Below, piece by piece: positions 47,841 to 63,384 of a stretch of 64,000 nucleotides of DNA. The notes beneath the pieces were generated by a model. It saw only the letters and a list, made by a program, of their open reading frames with translations. It did not search any database and was not told the DNA's origin. The DNA is from Trabulsiella guamensis ATCC 49490 (GTDB lineage: Bacteria; Pseudomonadota; Gammaproteobacteria; Enterobacterales; Enterobacteriaceae). The stretch is from the NCBI RefSeq assembly GCF_000734965.1, contig NZ_JMTB01000126.1:1-64000 (forward strand). The letters run 5' to 3'. Positions within the stretch are counted from its first letter, which is position 1; each line of letters opens with the position of its first letter. The position numbers and the translations under genes are program-made.

Positions 47841-48433
47841 CTATTTGTGCCGCTTCCTTAAGTTTTCAATCACCGTGGTCAAATCCAGATCCTGATCCTG
47901 CAGCAGCACCAGCAGGTGATACATCAAATCCGATGCTTCGTTAGTCAGCTCATCGCGATCATGCACTGTCGCCGCCAGCGCGGTTTCAACGCCTTCTTCG
48001 CCCACCTTCTGCGCAATGCGCTTGGTACCGCTGGCATACAGTTTCGCGGTGTATGAACTGGCCGGGTCGGCGGTTTTACGTTCTGCCAGCAGTTGCTCGA
48101 GCTGATAGAGAAACAGCCACTGGTGACTGGTCTCGCCGAAGCAGCTGGAGGTGCCTTTATGGCAGGTGGGGCCAACCGGGTTCGCCAGCACCAGCAGCGT
48201 GTCATTATCGCAATCCGGCGTAATGCTGACCACATTTAACACGTTGCCGGAGGTTTCTCCTTTGGTCCACAAACGCTGCTTCGTGCGGGAGAAAAAGGTG
48301 ACTTTGCCCGTCTCCTGCGTTTTCGCCAGCGCATCCTGGTTCATATAACCAAGCATCAATACTTCGCCGGAAATCGCGTGTTGAATGATGGCGGGCATCA
48401 GTCCGTCGGTTTTTTGCCAGTCCAGTTGTTCAG

Positions 48434-48440
<7 letters not shown>
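47841..48440 (-). CDS. hisI: Bifunctional phosphoribosyl-AMP cyclohydrolase/phosphoribosyl-ATP pyrophosphatase
   Basis: A 199-residue fusion. The N-terminal cyclohydrolase (about 1-110) has [13 protein letters not shown], the metal-site DCDNDTLL and CHKGTSSCF. The C-terminal HisE-type pyrophosphatase (about 115-199) has [13 protein letters not shown]. It catalyses steps 2 and 3 of histidine synthesis. It is the last gene of the operon and overlaps hisF by 7 bases. Confidence 0.97.
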
Positions 48441-53945
<5,505 letters not shown>

Positions 53946-53950
53946 GGTGG

Positions 53951-54850
53951 TTACTCCATCATCTTCTCAATCGGCAGTACCAGAATCGAGCTGGCACCGA
54001 GCACTTTCAGCTTTTCCATCGTCTCCCAGAACAGGGTTTCGCTGCTGACCATGTGCATCGCCACGCGCTGTTGGTCTCCGGCCAGCGGCAGAATGGTCGG
54101 GCGCTCGGCGCCAGGCAGCAGGGAAATGACTTCTTCCAGACGTTCAGTTGGCGCGTGCAGCATGATGTATTTGGATTCGCGGGCCTGAATCACGCCCTGA
54201 ATACGGGTCAGGAGTTTGTCGATCAACTGCTGTTTGGCGTCGTCCATGTCACCGTCTCGCTGGATCAGACAGGCTTTTGAGCGGTAAATCACTTCCACTT
54301 CACGCAAGCCGTTGGCTTCCAGCGTCGCCCCGGTGGAGACCAGGTCGCAAATGGCGTCCGCCAGTCCGGCACGCGGCGCAACTTCCACCGAACCATTTAA
54401 CAGACAGGATTTAAAAGAGATGCCTTTCTGGTCGAGGTAACGCTTCAGCAGGTGAGGGTAGGAGGTGGCGATACGTTTGCCGTCGAGAGAGGCGGGGCCG
54501 TCCCAGACATCATCAACTTCCGTCGCCAGCGACAGGCGACAGCCGCCGAAATCAAGACGGCGCAACGTGAAGTAACGCGGATCTTCGCCCTGCGCGCGGC
54601 GGCTCAGCAGCTCTTCTTCCAGCACGTTCTCACCAATAATGCCGAGGTCCACCACACCATCCATGACCAGACCGGGGATGTCGTCGTCGCGTACGCGCAG
54701 AATATCGATGGGCATATTTTCAGCCAGCGCAATCAGACGCTGGGTGTGGAGATTAATTTTGATGCCGCAGCGGGCCAGTAATTCGCGTGAGTCTTCACTC
54801 AGACGCCCTGATTTCTGAATAGCTATGCGTAAACGGCTGTTATCTGACAT
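53951..54850 (-). CDS. hisG: ATP phosphoribosyltransferase
   Basis: A 299-residue long-form HisG: a two-lobed catalytic domain ([36 protein letters not shown]) plus a C-terminal ACT-like regulatory domain (about 225-299). It performs the first committed step and is feedback-inhibited by histidine. It is the first structural gene after the attenuator. Confidence 0.97.
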   Translation of the reverse strand: MSDNSRLRIAIQKSGRLSEDSRELLARCGIKINLHTQRLIALAENMPIDILRVRDDDIPGLVMDGVVDLGIIGENVLEEELLSRRAQGEDPRYFTLRRLDFGGCRLSLATEVDDVWDGPASLDGKRIATSYPHLLKRYLDQKGISFKSCLLNGSVEVAPRAGLADAICDLVSTGATLEANGLREVEVIYRSKACLIQRDGDMDDAKQQLIDKLLTRIQGVIQARESKYIMLHAPTERLEEVISLLPGAERPTILPLAGDQQRVAMHMVSSETLFWETMEKLKVLGASSILVLPIEKMME

Positions 54851-54886
54851 TGTTATTTCCTCTGTATACCTGTCTGAAAGCGAACC

Positions 54887-54922
54887 AAAAAAAAAGCCCC
54901 CGGAAGATGATCTTCCGGGGGC
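54887..54922 (-). terminator. his operon attenuator
   Basis: Read on the minus strand, a 12-bp perfect stem (54896-54907 with 54911-54922) has a 3-base loop, followed by nine T (54895-54887). It lies between hisL and hisG, where stalling at the leader histidine codons would prevent its formation. Confidence 0.95.
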
Positions 54923-54986
54923 TCTCTCTTGCGTTCATGCACCACTGGAAGATCTGAATGTCTTCCAGCACACATCGCCTGAAAGA

Positions 54987-55034
54987 CTAGTCAGGATGAT
55001 GGTGATGATGGTGGTGTTTAAATTGAACGCTCAT
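54987..55034 (-). CDS. hisL: his operon leader peptide
   Basis: A 15-residue reading frame, MSVQFKHHHHHHHPD, carries seven consecutive histidine codons. It senses charged histidine tRNA: ribosome stalling lets the antiterminator form and the operon be transcribed. It is one residue shorter at the N-terminus than the E. coli leader as I recall it. Confidence 0.97.
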   Translation of the reverse strand: MSVQFKHHHHHHHPD

Positions 55035-55072
55035 AAAATTCTCATTGAATGCTTATTCACACTATGCCTTTT

Positions 55073-55102
55073 AACCTAAACCACTTTTGTCTCCGAAAGC
55101 AA
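55073..55102 (-). promoter_or_regulatory. his operon promoter
   Basis: On the minus strand, TTGCTT (55102-55097) and TAGGTT (55078-55073) are separated by 18 bases. They lie about 40 bases upstream of hisL, matching the arrangement known for the enterobacterial his promoter. Confidence 0.75.
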
Positions 55103-55210
55103 GGGCTTTTTTCCATTGTTTATTGAATTCATATTGATGCTATGAATTGTCAGTTTCGGTGGGCTGGCGTAGCCTTAATACAGGAGACCAAATGAGTCAG
55201 GAGATAACGC

Positions 55211-56035
55211 ATGAAAAAAGTCGCGATTGTCGGATTAGGGTGGCTGGGCATGCCGCTGGCGCTGTCGTTAACGGCGCACGGCTGGCAGGTCACGGGCAGT
55301 AAAACCACCCGGGATGGCGTGGAGGCGGCGAGGATGTGCGGGATCGACAGCTATCCCTTACGGCTGGAACCTCAACTGGTCTGTGAAACGGAGGATCTGG
55401 ATGCGCTCATGAATGTGGACGCGCTGGTGATCACCCTTCCGGCGCGTCGCAGCGGTCCGGGCGAGGAATTTTACCTTCAGGCGGTGCAGGAAATTGTGGA
55501 TTCTGCGCTGGCTTACCATATCCCGCGGATCCTCTTTATCAGTTCCACCTCGGTATATGGTAATGCGACGGGTACCATTAAAGAGAGCACGCCACGTGAG
55601 CCTGTTACTGCCAGCGGCCGGGTGCTGAAAGAGCTGGAAGACTGGCTGCATCATCTGCCGGGGACATCGGTGGATATTCTGCGGCTGGCCGGACTGGTGG
55701 GGCCGGGGCGGCATCCAGGGCGTTTTTTCGCTGGAAAACAGGCACCGGATGGCGAGCATGGCGTCAATCTGGTGCATCTGGAGGATGTGATTTCCGCCAT
55801 TACACTGCTGTTACAGGCTCCCAAGGGGGGACACATCTATAATATATGTGCGCCGAAACATCCTTCGCGCGCGGTGTTTTATCCGCAGATGGCGAGGGAA
55901 CTGGGGCTGGAGCCGCCTTCCTTTGTTGCCGGAGACAGTAAAGAGAAGGGGAAAATCATTGATGGCAGCCGGATTTGCAATGAACTCGGTTTTGAATATC
56001 AGTACCCTGATCCGCTGGTAATGCCGATGGAGTGA
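55211..56035 (+). CDS. yeeZ: YeeZ, NAD(P)-binding SDR-like protein
   Basis: A 274-residue atypical short-chain dehydrogenase with VAIVGLGWLGMPLA at residues 4-17 and ISSTSVYGNATG. The Tyr-x3-Lys is not obvious after SSTSVYG, so catalysis is uncertain. No substrate is established. It is conserved upstream of, and divergent from, the his operon. Confidence 0.92.
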   Translation: MKKVAIVGLGWLGMPLALSLTAHGWQVTGSKTTRDGVEAARMCGIDSYPLRLEPQLVCETEDLDALMNVDALVITLPARRSGPGEEFYLQAVQEIVDSALAYHIPRILFISSTSVYGNATGTIKESTPREPVTASGRVLKELEDWLHHLPGTSVDILRLAGLVGPGRHPGRFFAGKQAPDGEHGVNLVHLEDVISAITLLLQAPKGGHIYNICAPKHPSRAVFYPQMARELGLEPPSFVAGDSKEKGKIIDGSRICNELGFEYQYPDPLVMPME

Positions 56036-56074
56036 CATACTGGCGGCCAAATCGCGCCACGCAAAGGAGCGACG

Positions 56075-56989
56075 ATGAAGCCACTGCTGGATGTCCTCAT
56101 CATTCTTGATGCGCTTGAAAAAGAGGGGAGCTTTGCTGCGGCATCGGCAAAGCTCTACAAGACGCCCTCGGCGCTCAGCTATACCGTTCATAAACTGGAA
56201 AGCGACCTCAATATTCAACTGCTCGACCGTAGCGGACACCGCGCCACGTTCACTCGCACCGGTAAACTGCTGCTGGAGAAAGGGCGCGAGGTGCTGCACA
56301 ACGTGCGCGAGCTGGAACAGCAGGCTATCAAGCTTAACGAAGGCTGGGAGAATGAACTCATTATTGGCGTTGACGATACGTTCCCTTTCTCCCTGCTGGC
56401 GCCACTGATTGAAACTTTCTATCAGAGTCACAGCGTCACCCGGCTGAAATTTATCAATGGTGTACTGGGAAGCTCGTGGGACGCGCTGATCCGTGGACGG
56501 GCGGACATCGTCATCGGCGCACTGCGTGATCCGCCGCCGCACAGCGGTTTCGCTTTCGCAACACTTGGTGAACTGGAACATGTTTTTGTCGTCGCGCCGC
56601 ATCACGGGCTGGCGCAGGAGAACGAGCCGCTCAGCCGACGCACCATCAAACGTTTCCGCGCCATTGTCGTGGGCGACAGCGCCTCGCCGGAATGCCCAGC
56701 ATTCAGGCAACTGTTAGAAGATCAGGACGCCATCACGGTCTTTGATTTTAAAACTAAACTGGAATTACAAATCAGTGGTCTGGGATGTGGATTTGTGCCG
56801 CGTTATATGGCACAACGTTTTCTTGATAGCGGCGCGCTGGTAGAGAAAAAGGTCGCCTCCTGGTCGGCGTTTGATCCGGTCTGGATTGGCTGGAACGAAC
56901 AGACGTCAGGGCTTGCCAGTGCGTGGTGGCGGGAGGCTATTTTAGCAAATAGTGCCATAGCTGCGGTCTATCATAAAATGAGTGTTTAA
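56075..56989 (+). CDS. yeeY: LysR-family regulator YeeY
   Basis: A 304-residue LysR-type protein. The N-terminal winged helix-turn-helix is SFAAASAKLYKTPSALSYTVHKLESDLNIQLLDRSG, read in two parts around residues 16-50. An effector-binding domain follows from about 90. The target and inducer are unknown. It is close to plaP, which may be among its targets, though that is only a context guess. Confidence 0.9.
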   Translation: MKPLLDVLIILDALEKEGSFAAASAKLYKTPSALSYTVHKLESDLNIQLLDRSGHRATFTRTGKLLLEKGREVLHNVRELEQQAIKLNEGWENELIIGVDDTFPFSLLAPLIETFYQSHSVTRLKFINGVLGSSWDALIRGRADIVIGALRDPPPHSGFAFATLGELEHVFVVAPHHGLAQENEPLSRRTIKRFRAIVVGDSASPECPAFRQLLEDQDAITVFDFKTKLELQISGLGCGFVPRYMAQRFLDSGALVEKKVASWSAFDPVWIGWNEQTSGLASAWWREAILANSAIAAVYHKMSV

Positions 56990-57017
56990 AATTCAACCGT
57001 TTATTGAAAAGTTTTTT

Positions 57018-57124
57018 TTGACGGCGCTCGCATTCGCTTGTTTTTAACAATCGTTGGGGGCACAATACGCCGCCTGCAAAATCAGAGACTAACCGACGTT
57101 TTTTTAACTCGTCGGTTATTTTTT
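57018..57124 (+). ncRNA. Possible small RNA or attenuated leader upstream of plaP
   Basis: TTGACG (57018-57023) and a weak -10, TTTAAC (57043-57048, 19-base spacing), could start a transcript near 57055. A clear terminator follows: AACCGAC (57091-57097), a 13-base T-rich loop, GTCGGTT (57111-57117), then ATTTTTTT. The RNA would be about 70 bases. It either is a free small RNA or is terminated early in the plaP leader, about 150 bases before the plaP start. Confidence 0.45.
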
Positions 57125-57125
57125 T
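57091..57125 (+). terminator. Intrinsic terminator in the yeeY-plaP gap
   Basis: A perfect 7-bp stem with a T-run tail lies about 100 bases after yeeY and about 150 bases before plaP. It may end the yeeY transcript, or a short leader transcript as described for the neighbouring candidate. Confidence 0.75.
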
Positions 57126-57275
57126 GCATAGCGTTTCGTCATTTAAAACCAAGAGGCCGGGCTTCGTACCGGATAGATACTTACCAAAAACCGACAGTTG
57201 TTGTCGCTGAGGATTCCAGAACAATGGGGCAATTTTTTGCTTACGCGACGGCATTCGCCGTAAAGGGGGATGACC

Positions 57276-58634
57276 ATGTCGCATAACGTTACTCCAAACA
57301 CCTCTCGCGTGGAATTACGTAAAACGCTTACGCTGGTTCCGGTTGTCATGATGGGCCTTGCCTATATGCAGCCGATGACGCTGTTCGATACATTTGGTAT
57401 CGTTTCAGGCCTCACTGATGGTCATGTTGCGACGGCTTACGCCTTTGCGCTGGTCGCCATTCTCTTTACTGCGCTGAGCTACGGTAAACTGGTTCGCCGT
57501 TTCCCGTCTGCTGGCTCGGCGTATACCTACGCCCAGAAATCCATTAGCCCGACCGTAGGCTTTATGGTGGGCTGGTCGTCGCTGCTGGACTACCTGTTCA
57601 TGCCGATGATCAACATCCTGCTGGCGAAAATTTACTTTGAAGCACTGGTGCCTTCCGTACCGTCGTGGATCTTTGTGGTGGCGCTGGTGGCCTTTATGAC
57701 CATCTCTAACCTGCGCAGCATCAAGACCGTCGCCAACTTCAACACCCTGATTGTGATTCTGCAGATGGGTATTGTGGCGGTGATCGTGGGGCTTATCATC
57801 TACGGTGTTTCTCATGGTGAAGGCGCGGGTACGCTGACCAGCACCCGTCCGTTCTGGTCTGAAGATGCGCACGTGGTACCGATGATCACCGGTGCGACGA
57901 TCCTCTGCTTCTCGTTCCTGGGCTTTGACGGCATCTCTTCGCTGTCGGAAGAGACCAAAGACGCTGAGCGTGTGATCCCGAAAGCGATTTTCCTGACGGC
58001 GCTGATTGGCGGTCTGGTGTTCATTGGCGCCTCTTACTTCCTGCAGCTCTATTTCCCGGATATCTCTCGTTTCAAAGATCCGGACGCGTCGCAGCCTGAA
58101 ATCATGCTGTACGTGGCAGGGAAAACTTTCCAGTGGGGCGTGCTGATTTTCTCCAGCGTGACCGTACTGGCTTCCGGCATGGCGGCACACGCAGGTGTTT
58201 CTCGTCTGATGTATGTGATGGGGCGTGACGGTGTGTTCCCGAGCCGTTTCTTCGGCTACATTCACCCGAAATGGCGTACGCCGGCATGGAACGTGCTGCT
58301 GGTGGGTGCGATTGCTCTGCTGGCGATCAACTTTGATCTGGTCACGGCGACAGCGCTGATCAACTTCGGTGCGCTGGTGGCGTTCACCTTCGTTAACCTC
58401 TCCGTGATCTCGCAGTTCTGGATCCGCGAGAAGCGCAACAAGACGCTGAAAGACCATTTCAACTATCTGGTACTGCCGGTGTGTGGTGCGCTGACAGTAG
58501 GTGCGTTGTGGATCAACCTGGAAGAGAGCTCGATGGTGCTCGGCCTGATCTGGGCGGGTATCGGTCTGGTCTATCTGGCCTGTGTGACCAAAAGCTTCCG
58601 TAACCCGGTGCCGCAGTACGAAGACATCGCGTAA
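57276..58634 (+). CDS. plaP: Putrescine importer PlaP
   Basis: A 452-residue APC-family permease with 12 predicted helices. The first-helix region is [22 protein letters not shown]; further on are [20 protein letters not shown] and [20 protein letters not shown]. PlaP (YeeF) is a low-affinity putrescine importer linked to motility in E. coli. The ATG at 57276 sits about 6 bases after AAAGGGGGA; an ATG at 57270 is in frame but too close to the ribosome-binding site. Confidence 0.95.
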   Translation: MSHNVTPNTSRVELRKTLTLVPVVMMGLAYMQPMTLFDTFGIVSGLTDGHVATAYAFALVAILFTALSYGKLVRRFPSAGSAYTYAQKSISPTVGFMVGWSSLLDYLFMPMINILLAKIYFEALVPSVPSWIFVVALVAFMTISNLRSIKTVANFNTLIVILQMGIVAVIVGLIIYGVSHGEGAGTLTSTRPFWSEDAHVVPMITGATILCFSFLGFDGISSLSEETKDAERVIPKAIFLTALIGGLVFIGASYFLQLYFPDISRFKDPDASQPEIMLYVAGKTFQWGVLIFSSVTVLASGMAAHAGVSRLMYVMGRDGVFPSRFFGYIHPKWRTPAWNVLLVGAIALLAINFDLVTATALINFGALVAFTFVNLSVISQFWIREKRNKTLKDHFNYLVLPVCGALTVGALWINLEESSMVLGLIWAGIGLVYLACVTKSFRNPVPQYEDIA

Positions 58635-58653
58635 TTAACGCGAACCGCAATGG

Positions 58654-58685
58654 AAAACCGGAGACTGTGTCTCCGGTTTTTTTTA
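58654..58685. terminator. Terminator between plaP and sbcB
   Basis: An A run, then ACCGGAGA (58657-58664), a 5-base loop and TCTCCGGT (58670-58677), with an eight-T tail. It can act for plaP and, with the A run read on the other strand, for sbcB. Confidence 0.93.
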
Positions 58686-60122
58686 TCAGACGATTTCCTG
58701 TGCGTACTGATACAGCGCCTTGAGCAGCCCGAGTTTTTCGCTGTCCCCGTCATACTGACCGTATAACATTTCCAGCTCCTGGGCGTAGGCCTGCAGAAAC
58801 TCTGGCGTAAAGACGTTGCGGCGATGCTGTAACCAGCGCTGTTGTTCGGTGTCATCCAGCGTCCCCGGGAAATTACGGGCGCGATAGTTAAACAGCAGAC
58901 GTTCGATGCGTTTGTCAGCAAACGTCACATCCAGCGCTGGCAGATTACGCGGTTCGGTTTCCAGCACGATTTTCATTGCCGCCCGATCGGCATCGCTGAA
59001 AAAGCCGTTATACAGTTGCGCATCAACGTTCTCAGAGGGAACAAATGGCTCCGCTTCAGCGAAGATCGCCACTACTTTATCCCGGACTTGTGGATTTTCC
59101 CGCAGCACTTTGAGGTTATCGAGGCAATGCTGGCGGTTGATACCCAGACGGTCAGCGTCTTCCGGACGCAGCGTATTGGCCTGCGCCAGCACCGGGCATT
59201 TATTCAGATGCACCAGTTTCACCGGCACCGGTACATTGTCACCAAGATCGGCTTTGGCGGTGTAGAGCCGCTCACGCAGGGCGTCGGCATTCAGTTCAAG
59301 CAACGGCGAGATATCACCCGCGAGGTCAACCATAATCACTGCGTTGCGGTTGTCCGGGTGCCAGGCGAGCGGGGCGACCCAACTGGTGTTGCCACGCCAG
59401 GCGCCAAACATCCCGGAGACATGCACCAGCGGTTTCATCTGCGGCACGTCAATCAACGGGACAAGTTTCTGCTTGCTGCGGTGGGCGTAGAGATAATCAA
59501 ACAGGCGCGGTTGCTGGCTTTTCACCAGCTTCGCCATGGCAATGGTGGCGTAAACGTCAGCCATCGCGTCATGGGCGTTACTGTGTTCAATGCCATTGGC
59601 TTTGGTGAGATGCTCAAGGCGGAAGCTCGGTAACCCTTCGTCGTTATCCGGCCAGTGGATCCCTTCCGGGCGCAATGCGTAGCAGGCGCGCATGACGTCG
59701 AGCAGATCCCAACGCGAATTGTCGTTTTGCCAGCTCCAGGCGTAAGGATCGTAGAAGTTGCGATAAAAAATATTGCGCGTCACTTCGTCGTCAAACCGGA
59801 CGTTGTTATAACCCACCACGCAAGTTTTCGGCACGGTAAAGATGTCATGAATGCGGCGGGCAAACGCGGCTTCGTTATCACCTTTCGCCCGCGCTTCCTG
59901 CGGCGTAATACCGGTAATGAGTACCGCTTCGGGCTGCGGCAGATAGTCATCGGCAGGCTTGCAGTAAAAAACCTCAGGCTCGCCGATAATATTGAAATCC
60001 GCGTCGGTACGAATGGCGGCGAACTGCGCTGGCCTGTCCAGAGACGGACTGGTGCCGAAGGTTTCGTAATCGTGGAAGAGAAAAGTAGGCTGCGTTGCGG
60101 AATCAGACACCCGAAGCTCCAT
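58686..60122 (-). CDS. sbcB: Exodeoxyribonuclease I
   Basis: A 478-residue DEDD-family 3'-5' exonuclease. Asp18 and Glu20 are in FLFHDYETFGTSP, and the later motif SNAHDAMADVYATIAMAKL supplies the Asp and His. It degrades single-stranded DNA and acts in mismatch repair and suppression of recBC. The start used is ATG 60122; the N-terminus is about three residues longer than in E. coli. Confidence 0.96.
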   Translation of the reverse strand: MELRVSDSATQPTFLFHDYETFGTSPSLDRPAQFAAIRTDADFNIIGEPEVFYCKPADDYLPQPEAVLITGITPQEARAKGDNEAAFARRIHDIFTVPKTCVVGYNNVRFDDEVTRNIFYRNFYDPYAWSWQNDNSRWDLLDVMRACYALRPEGIHWPDNDEGLPSFRLEHLTKANGIEHSNAHDAMADVYATIAMAKLVKSQQPRLFDYLYAHRSKQKLVPLIDVPQMKPLVHVSGMFGAWRGNTSWVAPLAWHPDNRNAVIMVDLAGDISPLLELNADALRERLYTAKADLGDNVPVPVKLVHLNKCPVLAQANTLRPEDADRLGINRQHCLDNLKVLRENPQVRDKVVAIFAEAEPFVPSENVDAQLYNGFFSDADRAAMKIVLETEPRNLPALDVTFADKRIERLLFNYRARNFPGTLDDTEQQRWLQHRRNVFTPEFLQAYAQELEMLYGQYDGDSEKLGLLKALYQYAQEIV

Positions 60123-60316
60123 CCTGTATGAATATGATGGGGTATGGTAAACGATTGTGGCTTCACATCCGAATAAAAAGCCGTGCTTTCTCGTGCCTCT
60201 GCACAGAATGGCGCGTGATGAAAGTGGGGGCTGTCACATTTCATTGCAATTTTGCCAGGCGCTGACACGCGAACTTCCGTAAAAAGAGCAGCGATTTTTA
60301 TAACGTTCTTGAGGAT
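60123..60316. promoter_or_regulatory. Divergent sbcB/dacD promoter region
   Basis: A 194-base gap between divergent genes. It should hold both promoters, but I see no strong hexamer pair or operator in it. Confidence 0.4.
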
Positions 60317-61489
60317 ATGCTATTGAAACGCCGTTTGTTTATTGCTGCATCTTTACTCGCGATGAGTATTTCATCGGCACTGGCCGCCGAAACGATTGAA
60401 TTTTCCCCCACCGCGCCAGCTATTCAGGCGGGCTCCTGGGTTCTGATGGATTACACCACCGGCCAGATTTTAACCTCCGGCAACGAACATCAGCAGCGCA
60501 ATCCCGCCAGCCTCACCAAACTGATGACGGGGTATGTGGTTGACCGCGCGATCGACAGCCATCGCATTACGGCGGACGATATGGTGACGGTAGGGCGTGA
60601 CGCGTGGGCAAAAGGGAATCCGGTTTTTGACGGGTCATCACTGATGTTCCTGAAAGCAGGCGACCGTCTGACAGTGCGCGATTTGAGCCGCGGTCTGATT
60701 GTGGACTCCGGTAACGATGCCTGCGTGGCGCTGGCGGATTACGTGGCGGGAGGTGAGCCTCAGTTTGTGGCGATGATGAACGACTATGTGCAAAAACTGG
60801 GGCTCAGGGATACACACTTTGAGACCGTCCACGGTCTCGATGCGCCTGGCCAGCACAGCTCTGCTTACGATCTGGCCGTGCTGTCGCGGGCTATCATCCA
60901 CGGCGAGCCTGAGTTCTACCATATGTACAGTGAGAAGAGCCTGACCTGGAACGGTATCACTCAGCAGAACCGCAATGGTTTGCTGTGGGATAAAACCCTG
61001 AATGTGGATGGTCTTAAGACCGGTCATACGTCCGGGGCAGGGTATAACCTGATTGCGTCTGCGGTTGATGGTAAGCGTCGCCTGATCGCCGTCATCATGG
61101 GCGCGGAAAGCATGAAAGGGCGTGAAGTTGAGGCACGTAAGTTGTTGCAATGGGGGCAGCAGAATTTTGATACCGTGCAGATCCTGCAACAGGGCAAGCA
61201 GGTCGGTACCGAGCGTATCTGGTACGGTGACAAAGAAACCATCGCCCTCGGTACCGTTGAAGATTTCTGGCTGACCCTGCCGAAAGCGGAAATTCCGCAT
61301 ATCAAAGCGAAATACATACTCGATCAGAAATCGCTGGAGGCACCGCTGGCAGCGAACAAACGGGTCGGGGAAATTGAACTTCTTGATCGCGATAAAGTGG
61401 TGGCACATATGCCGCTGGTCACGCTGGAGGGCGTCGGGAAGGGCGGTCTGTTTTCGCGCTTCAGCGACTGGCTGCATCATAAAGCGTAA
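60317..61489 (+). CDS. dacD: D-alanyl-D-alanine carboxypeptidase DacD (PBP6b)
   Basis: A 390-residue low-molecular-weight penicillin-binding protein. A signal peptide ends ALA at residues 21-23. The active-site motifs are SLTK (65-68), SGN in IVDSGNDACVA and KTG in GLKTGHTSGAGYN. A PBP5-type C-terminal domain and a short amphipathic anchor (LFSRFSDWLHHKA) follow. It trims the terminal D-Ala from peptidoglycan pentapeptides in the periplasm. Confidence 0.96.
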   Translation: MLLKRRLFIAASLLAMSISSALAAETIEFSPTAPAIQAGSWVLMDYTTGQILTSGNEHQQRNPASLTKLMTGYVVDRAIDSHRITADDMVTVGRDAWAKGNPVFDGSSLMFLKAGDRLTVRDLSRGLIVDSGNDACVALADYVAGGEPQFVAMMNDYVQKLGLRDTHFETVHGLDAPGQHSSAYDLAVLSRAIIHGEPEFYHMYSEKSLTWNGITQQNRNGLLWDKTLNVDGLKTGHTSGAGYNLIASAVDGKRRLIAVIMGAESMKGREVEARKLLQWGQQNFDTVQILQQGKQVGTERIWYGDKETIALGTVEDFWLTLPKAEIPHIKAKYILDQKSLEAPLAANKRVGEIELLDRDKVVAHMPLVTLEGVGKGGLFSRFSDWLHHKA

Positions 61490-61536
61490 TTTTGTGAATC
61501 GTCGCACATACTATCAATGACTCCTCTGCTAGCTTT

Positions 61537-61556
61537 ATATGTATATATATACAGTA
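61537..61556 (+). promoter_or_regulatory. LexA box-like site upstream of sbmC
   Basis: ATGT-ATATATAT-ACAG at 61539-61554 matches CTGT-N8-ACAG except for the first base. It lies 23 bases before the sbmC start, the expected place because sbmC is an SOS gene in E. coli. Confidence 0.7.
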
Positions 61557-61578
61557 AATCACCAATAATGGAGGCAAC

Positions 61579-62046
61579 ATGGAATACAGCATCAAGCCAC
61601 AAAATCAGCGCACGATTGCCGGGTTTCATTTGGTAGGACCATGGGAAGAAAAGGTCAAACAGGGATTTGAACAACTGATGGCGTGGGTGGATGGCAAGCA
61701 AATTCATCCGCTCGAATGGATTGCCGTTTACTACGACAACCCGGAGATCACCCCGCCAGAAAAACTGCGCTGCGATACTGCCGTGACGGTACCTGATGAT
61801 TTTACCATCCCGGCAAACAGCGAAGGCGTGATGATGACCACCGTCGAGGGCGGGAATTATGCTGTGGCCCGCGCGCGGGTAGAAAATAATGATTTCGCGA
61901 CCCCGTGGTATCAATTCTTCGAAAGCTTGCAAAAAGATGCGACCTGGCAGTTCGCGCCGAAAGCCACGTTTGAAGTCTACCTGAACGATGGTGCTGTTGA
62001 CGGCTACTGGGACATCGACATGTACGTTTCGGTTGAACGTAAGTAA
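61579..62046 (+). CDS. sbmC: DNA gyrase inhibitor SbmC (GyrI)
   Basis: A 155-residue protein of the GyrI/SoxS-like ligand-binding fold, with [20 protein letters not shown] at the N-terminus and [11 protein letters not shown] at the end. It binds gyrase and protects against microcin B17 and some gyrase poisons. SOS control is suggested by the LexA-like box. GGAGG precedes the ATG. Confidence 0.94.
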   Translation: MEYSIKPQNQRTIAGFHLVGPWEEKVKQGFEQLMAWVDGKQIHPLEWIAVYYDNPEITPPEKLRCDTAVTVPDDFTIPANSEGVMMTTVEGGNYAVARARVENNDFATPWYQFFESLQKDATWQFAPKATFEVYLNDGAVDGYWDIDMYVSVERK

Positions 62047-62153
62047 GCGAGCGGACATTTCCCCTGCGAAAGTTAAGGATTGTTACCATAGCGTGATGCG
62101 ATCGGCAGAAAACCCGTTACAATTGTGCTTTACGGCGTTGCCGGAGAGTAGGT

Positions 62154-63212
62154 GTGCGTGCTGACAAATCACTGAGTCCTTTTGAAATTCGCCTGTATCG
62201 TCACTACCGTGTTGTTCATGGTGTGCGGATAGCGCTGGCATTTATTCTGACTTTTTTGCTGGTCCGCGTGTTTGACATCCCGGAAGGAACATGGCCCCTG
62301 ATCACGCTGGTGGTGGTGATGGGGCCAATTTCGTTCTGGGGAAACGTGGTTCCACGCGCCTATGAACGCATAGGCGGCACCATTCTTGGCTCCGCGCTAG
62401 GGCTGGTGGCGCTTAAGCTTGAACTCATTTCTCTGCCGCTGATGCTGATCTGGTGTTCTGTGGCGATGTTTCTCTGCGGCTGGCTGGCGCTGGGGAAAAA
62501 GCCGTACCAGGCCCTACTGATTGGTATTACGCTGGCCGTGGTGGTGGGTGCGCCGCCCGGCGATCTGACTACTGCGCTCTGGCGAAGCGGCGATGTCATC
62601 TTCGGCTCTTTGCTGGCGATGCTGTTTACCGGCATCTGGCCGCAACGCGCTTTCCTCCACTGGCGAATTCAGATGGCGAATTTTGTCACCGTCTACAATC
62701 GCCTCTACCAGACGGGGACCTCACCCAACCTGCTCGAACGCCCACGGCTGGATAAACACCTGCAAAAGATGCTCGGCGAGGTCGTCAAAATGCGTGGGCT
62801 GATCACGCCTGCCAGCAAAGAAACGCGTATCCAGAAATCGATTTTCGAAGGTATTCAAACCGTCAGCCGTAATCTGGTATGCATGCTGGAGTTGCAAATC
62901 AACGCGCACTGGGCGTCGCGTGAAAGCCATTTTGTGATGCTCAATGCCCGGACGCTTCGTGAGACACAACAGATGACTCAGCAAACGCTGCTGACCATCG
63001 CCCACGCCTTGTACGAAGGGAATCCACAACCGATACTGGCTAATAGCGAAAGATTAAGTGAAATCGCCGCCGAATTACGGCAGCTAATGCAGGAGTACCA
63101 CAGTGAAAACCTGTCGGAAACGCCGATCCACGGCTACGTCTGGCTCAGCATGGAGCTCGCGCGGCAGCTTGAGATACTCTCCCATCTGATCTGCCGTGCA
63201 TTGCGCAAATAA
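62154..63212 (+). CDS. yeeA: YeeA, FUSC-family inner membrane protein
   Basis: A 352-residue protein. The N-terminal half holds about five to six membrane helices, including LAFILTFLLVRVFDIPEGTWPL and a FWGNVVPRAYERIGGTILGS loop, the signature of the fusaric acid resistance/aromatic acid exporter family. The C-terminal half is soluble and helical. Substrate unknown. The start is GTG at 62154, which gives the family N-terminus; no ATG lies nearby in frame. Confidence 0.92.
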   Translation: MRADKSLSPFEIRLYRHYRVVHGVRIALAFILTFLLVRVFDIPEGTWPLITLVVVMGPISFWGNVVPRAYERIGGTILGSALGLVALKLELISLPLMLIWCSVAMFLCGWLALGKKPYQALLIGITLAVVVGAPPGDLTTALWRSGDVIFGSLLAMLFTGIWPQRAFLHWRIQMANFVTVYNRLYQTGTSPNLLERPRLDKHLQKMLGEVVKMRGLITPASKETRIQKSIFEGIQTVSRNLVCMLELQINAHWASRESHFVMLNARTLRETQQMTQQTLLTIAHALYEGNPQPILANSERLSEIAAELRQLMQEYHSENLSETPIHGYVWLSMELARQLEILSHLICRALRK

Positions 63213-63384
63213 AAGACAGACGGGCAGCGGTGTGATGTCAGGTTGTTTCGATTCAGCGGCATTTAGGGTTATGATGGCTCCAAAGCAATAACCATTGTCA
63301 TCAGCGATTGCTATACGTAATGTATCCCTACGGCGATAGCGGTTGCTTTAACGAATCCGAGTTTTAATTAGCAGGGGTGTAAAA

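Noticed and set aside
54996-55016. Tandem trinucleotide repeat (ATG/GTG-rich) near 55 kb
   Set aside because: It is simply the run of histidine codons of the his leader peptide read on the other strand.
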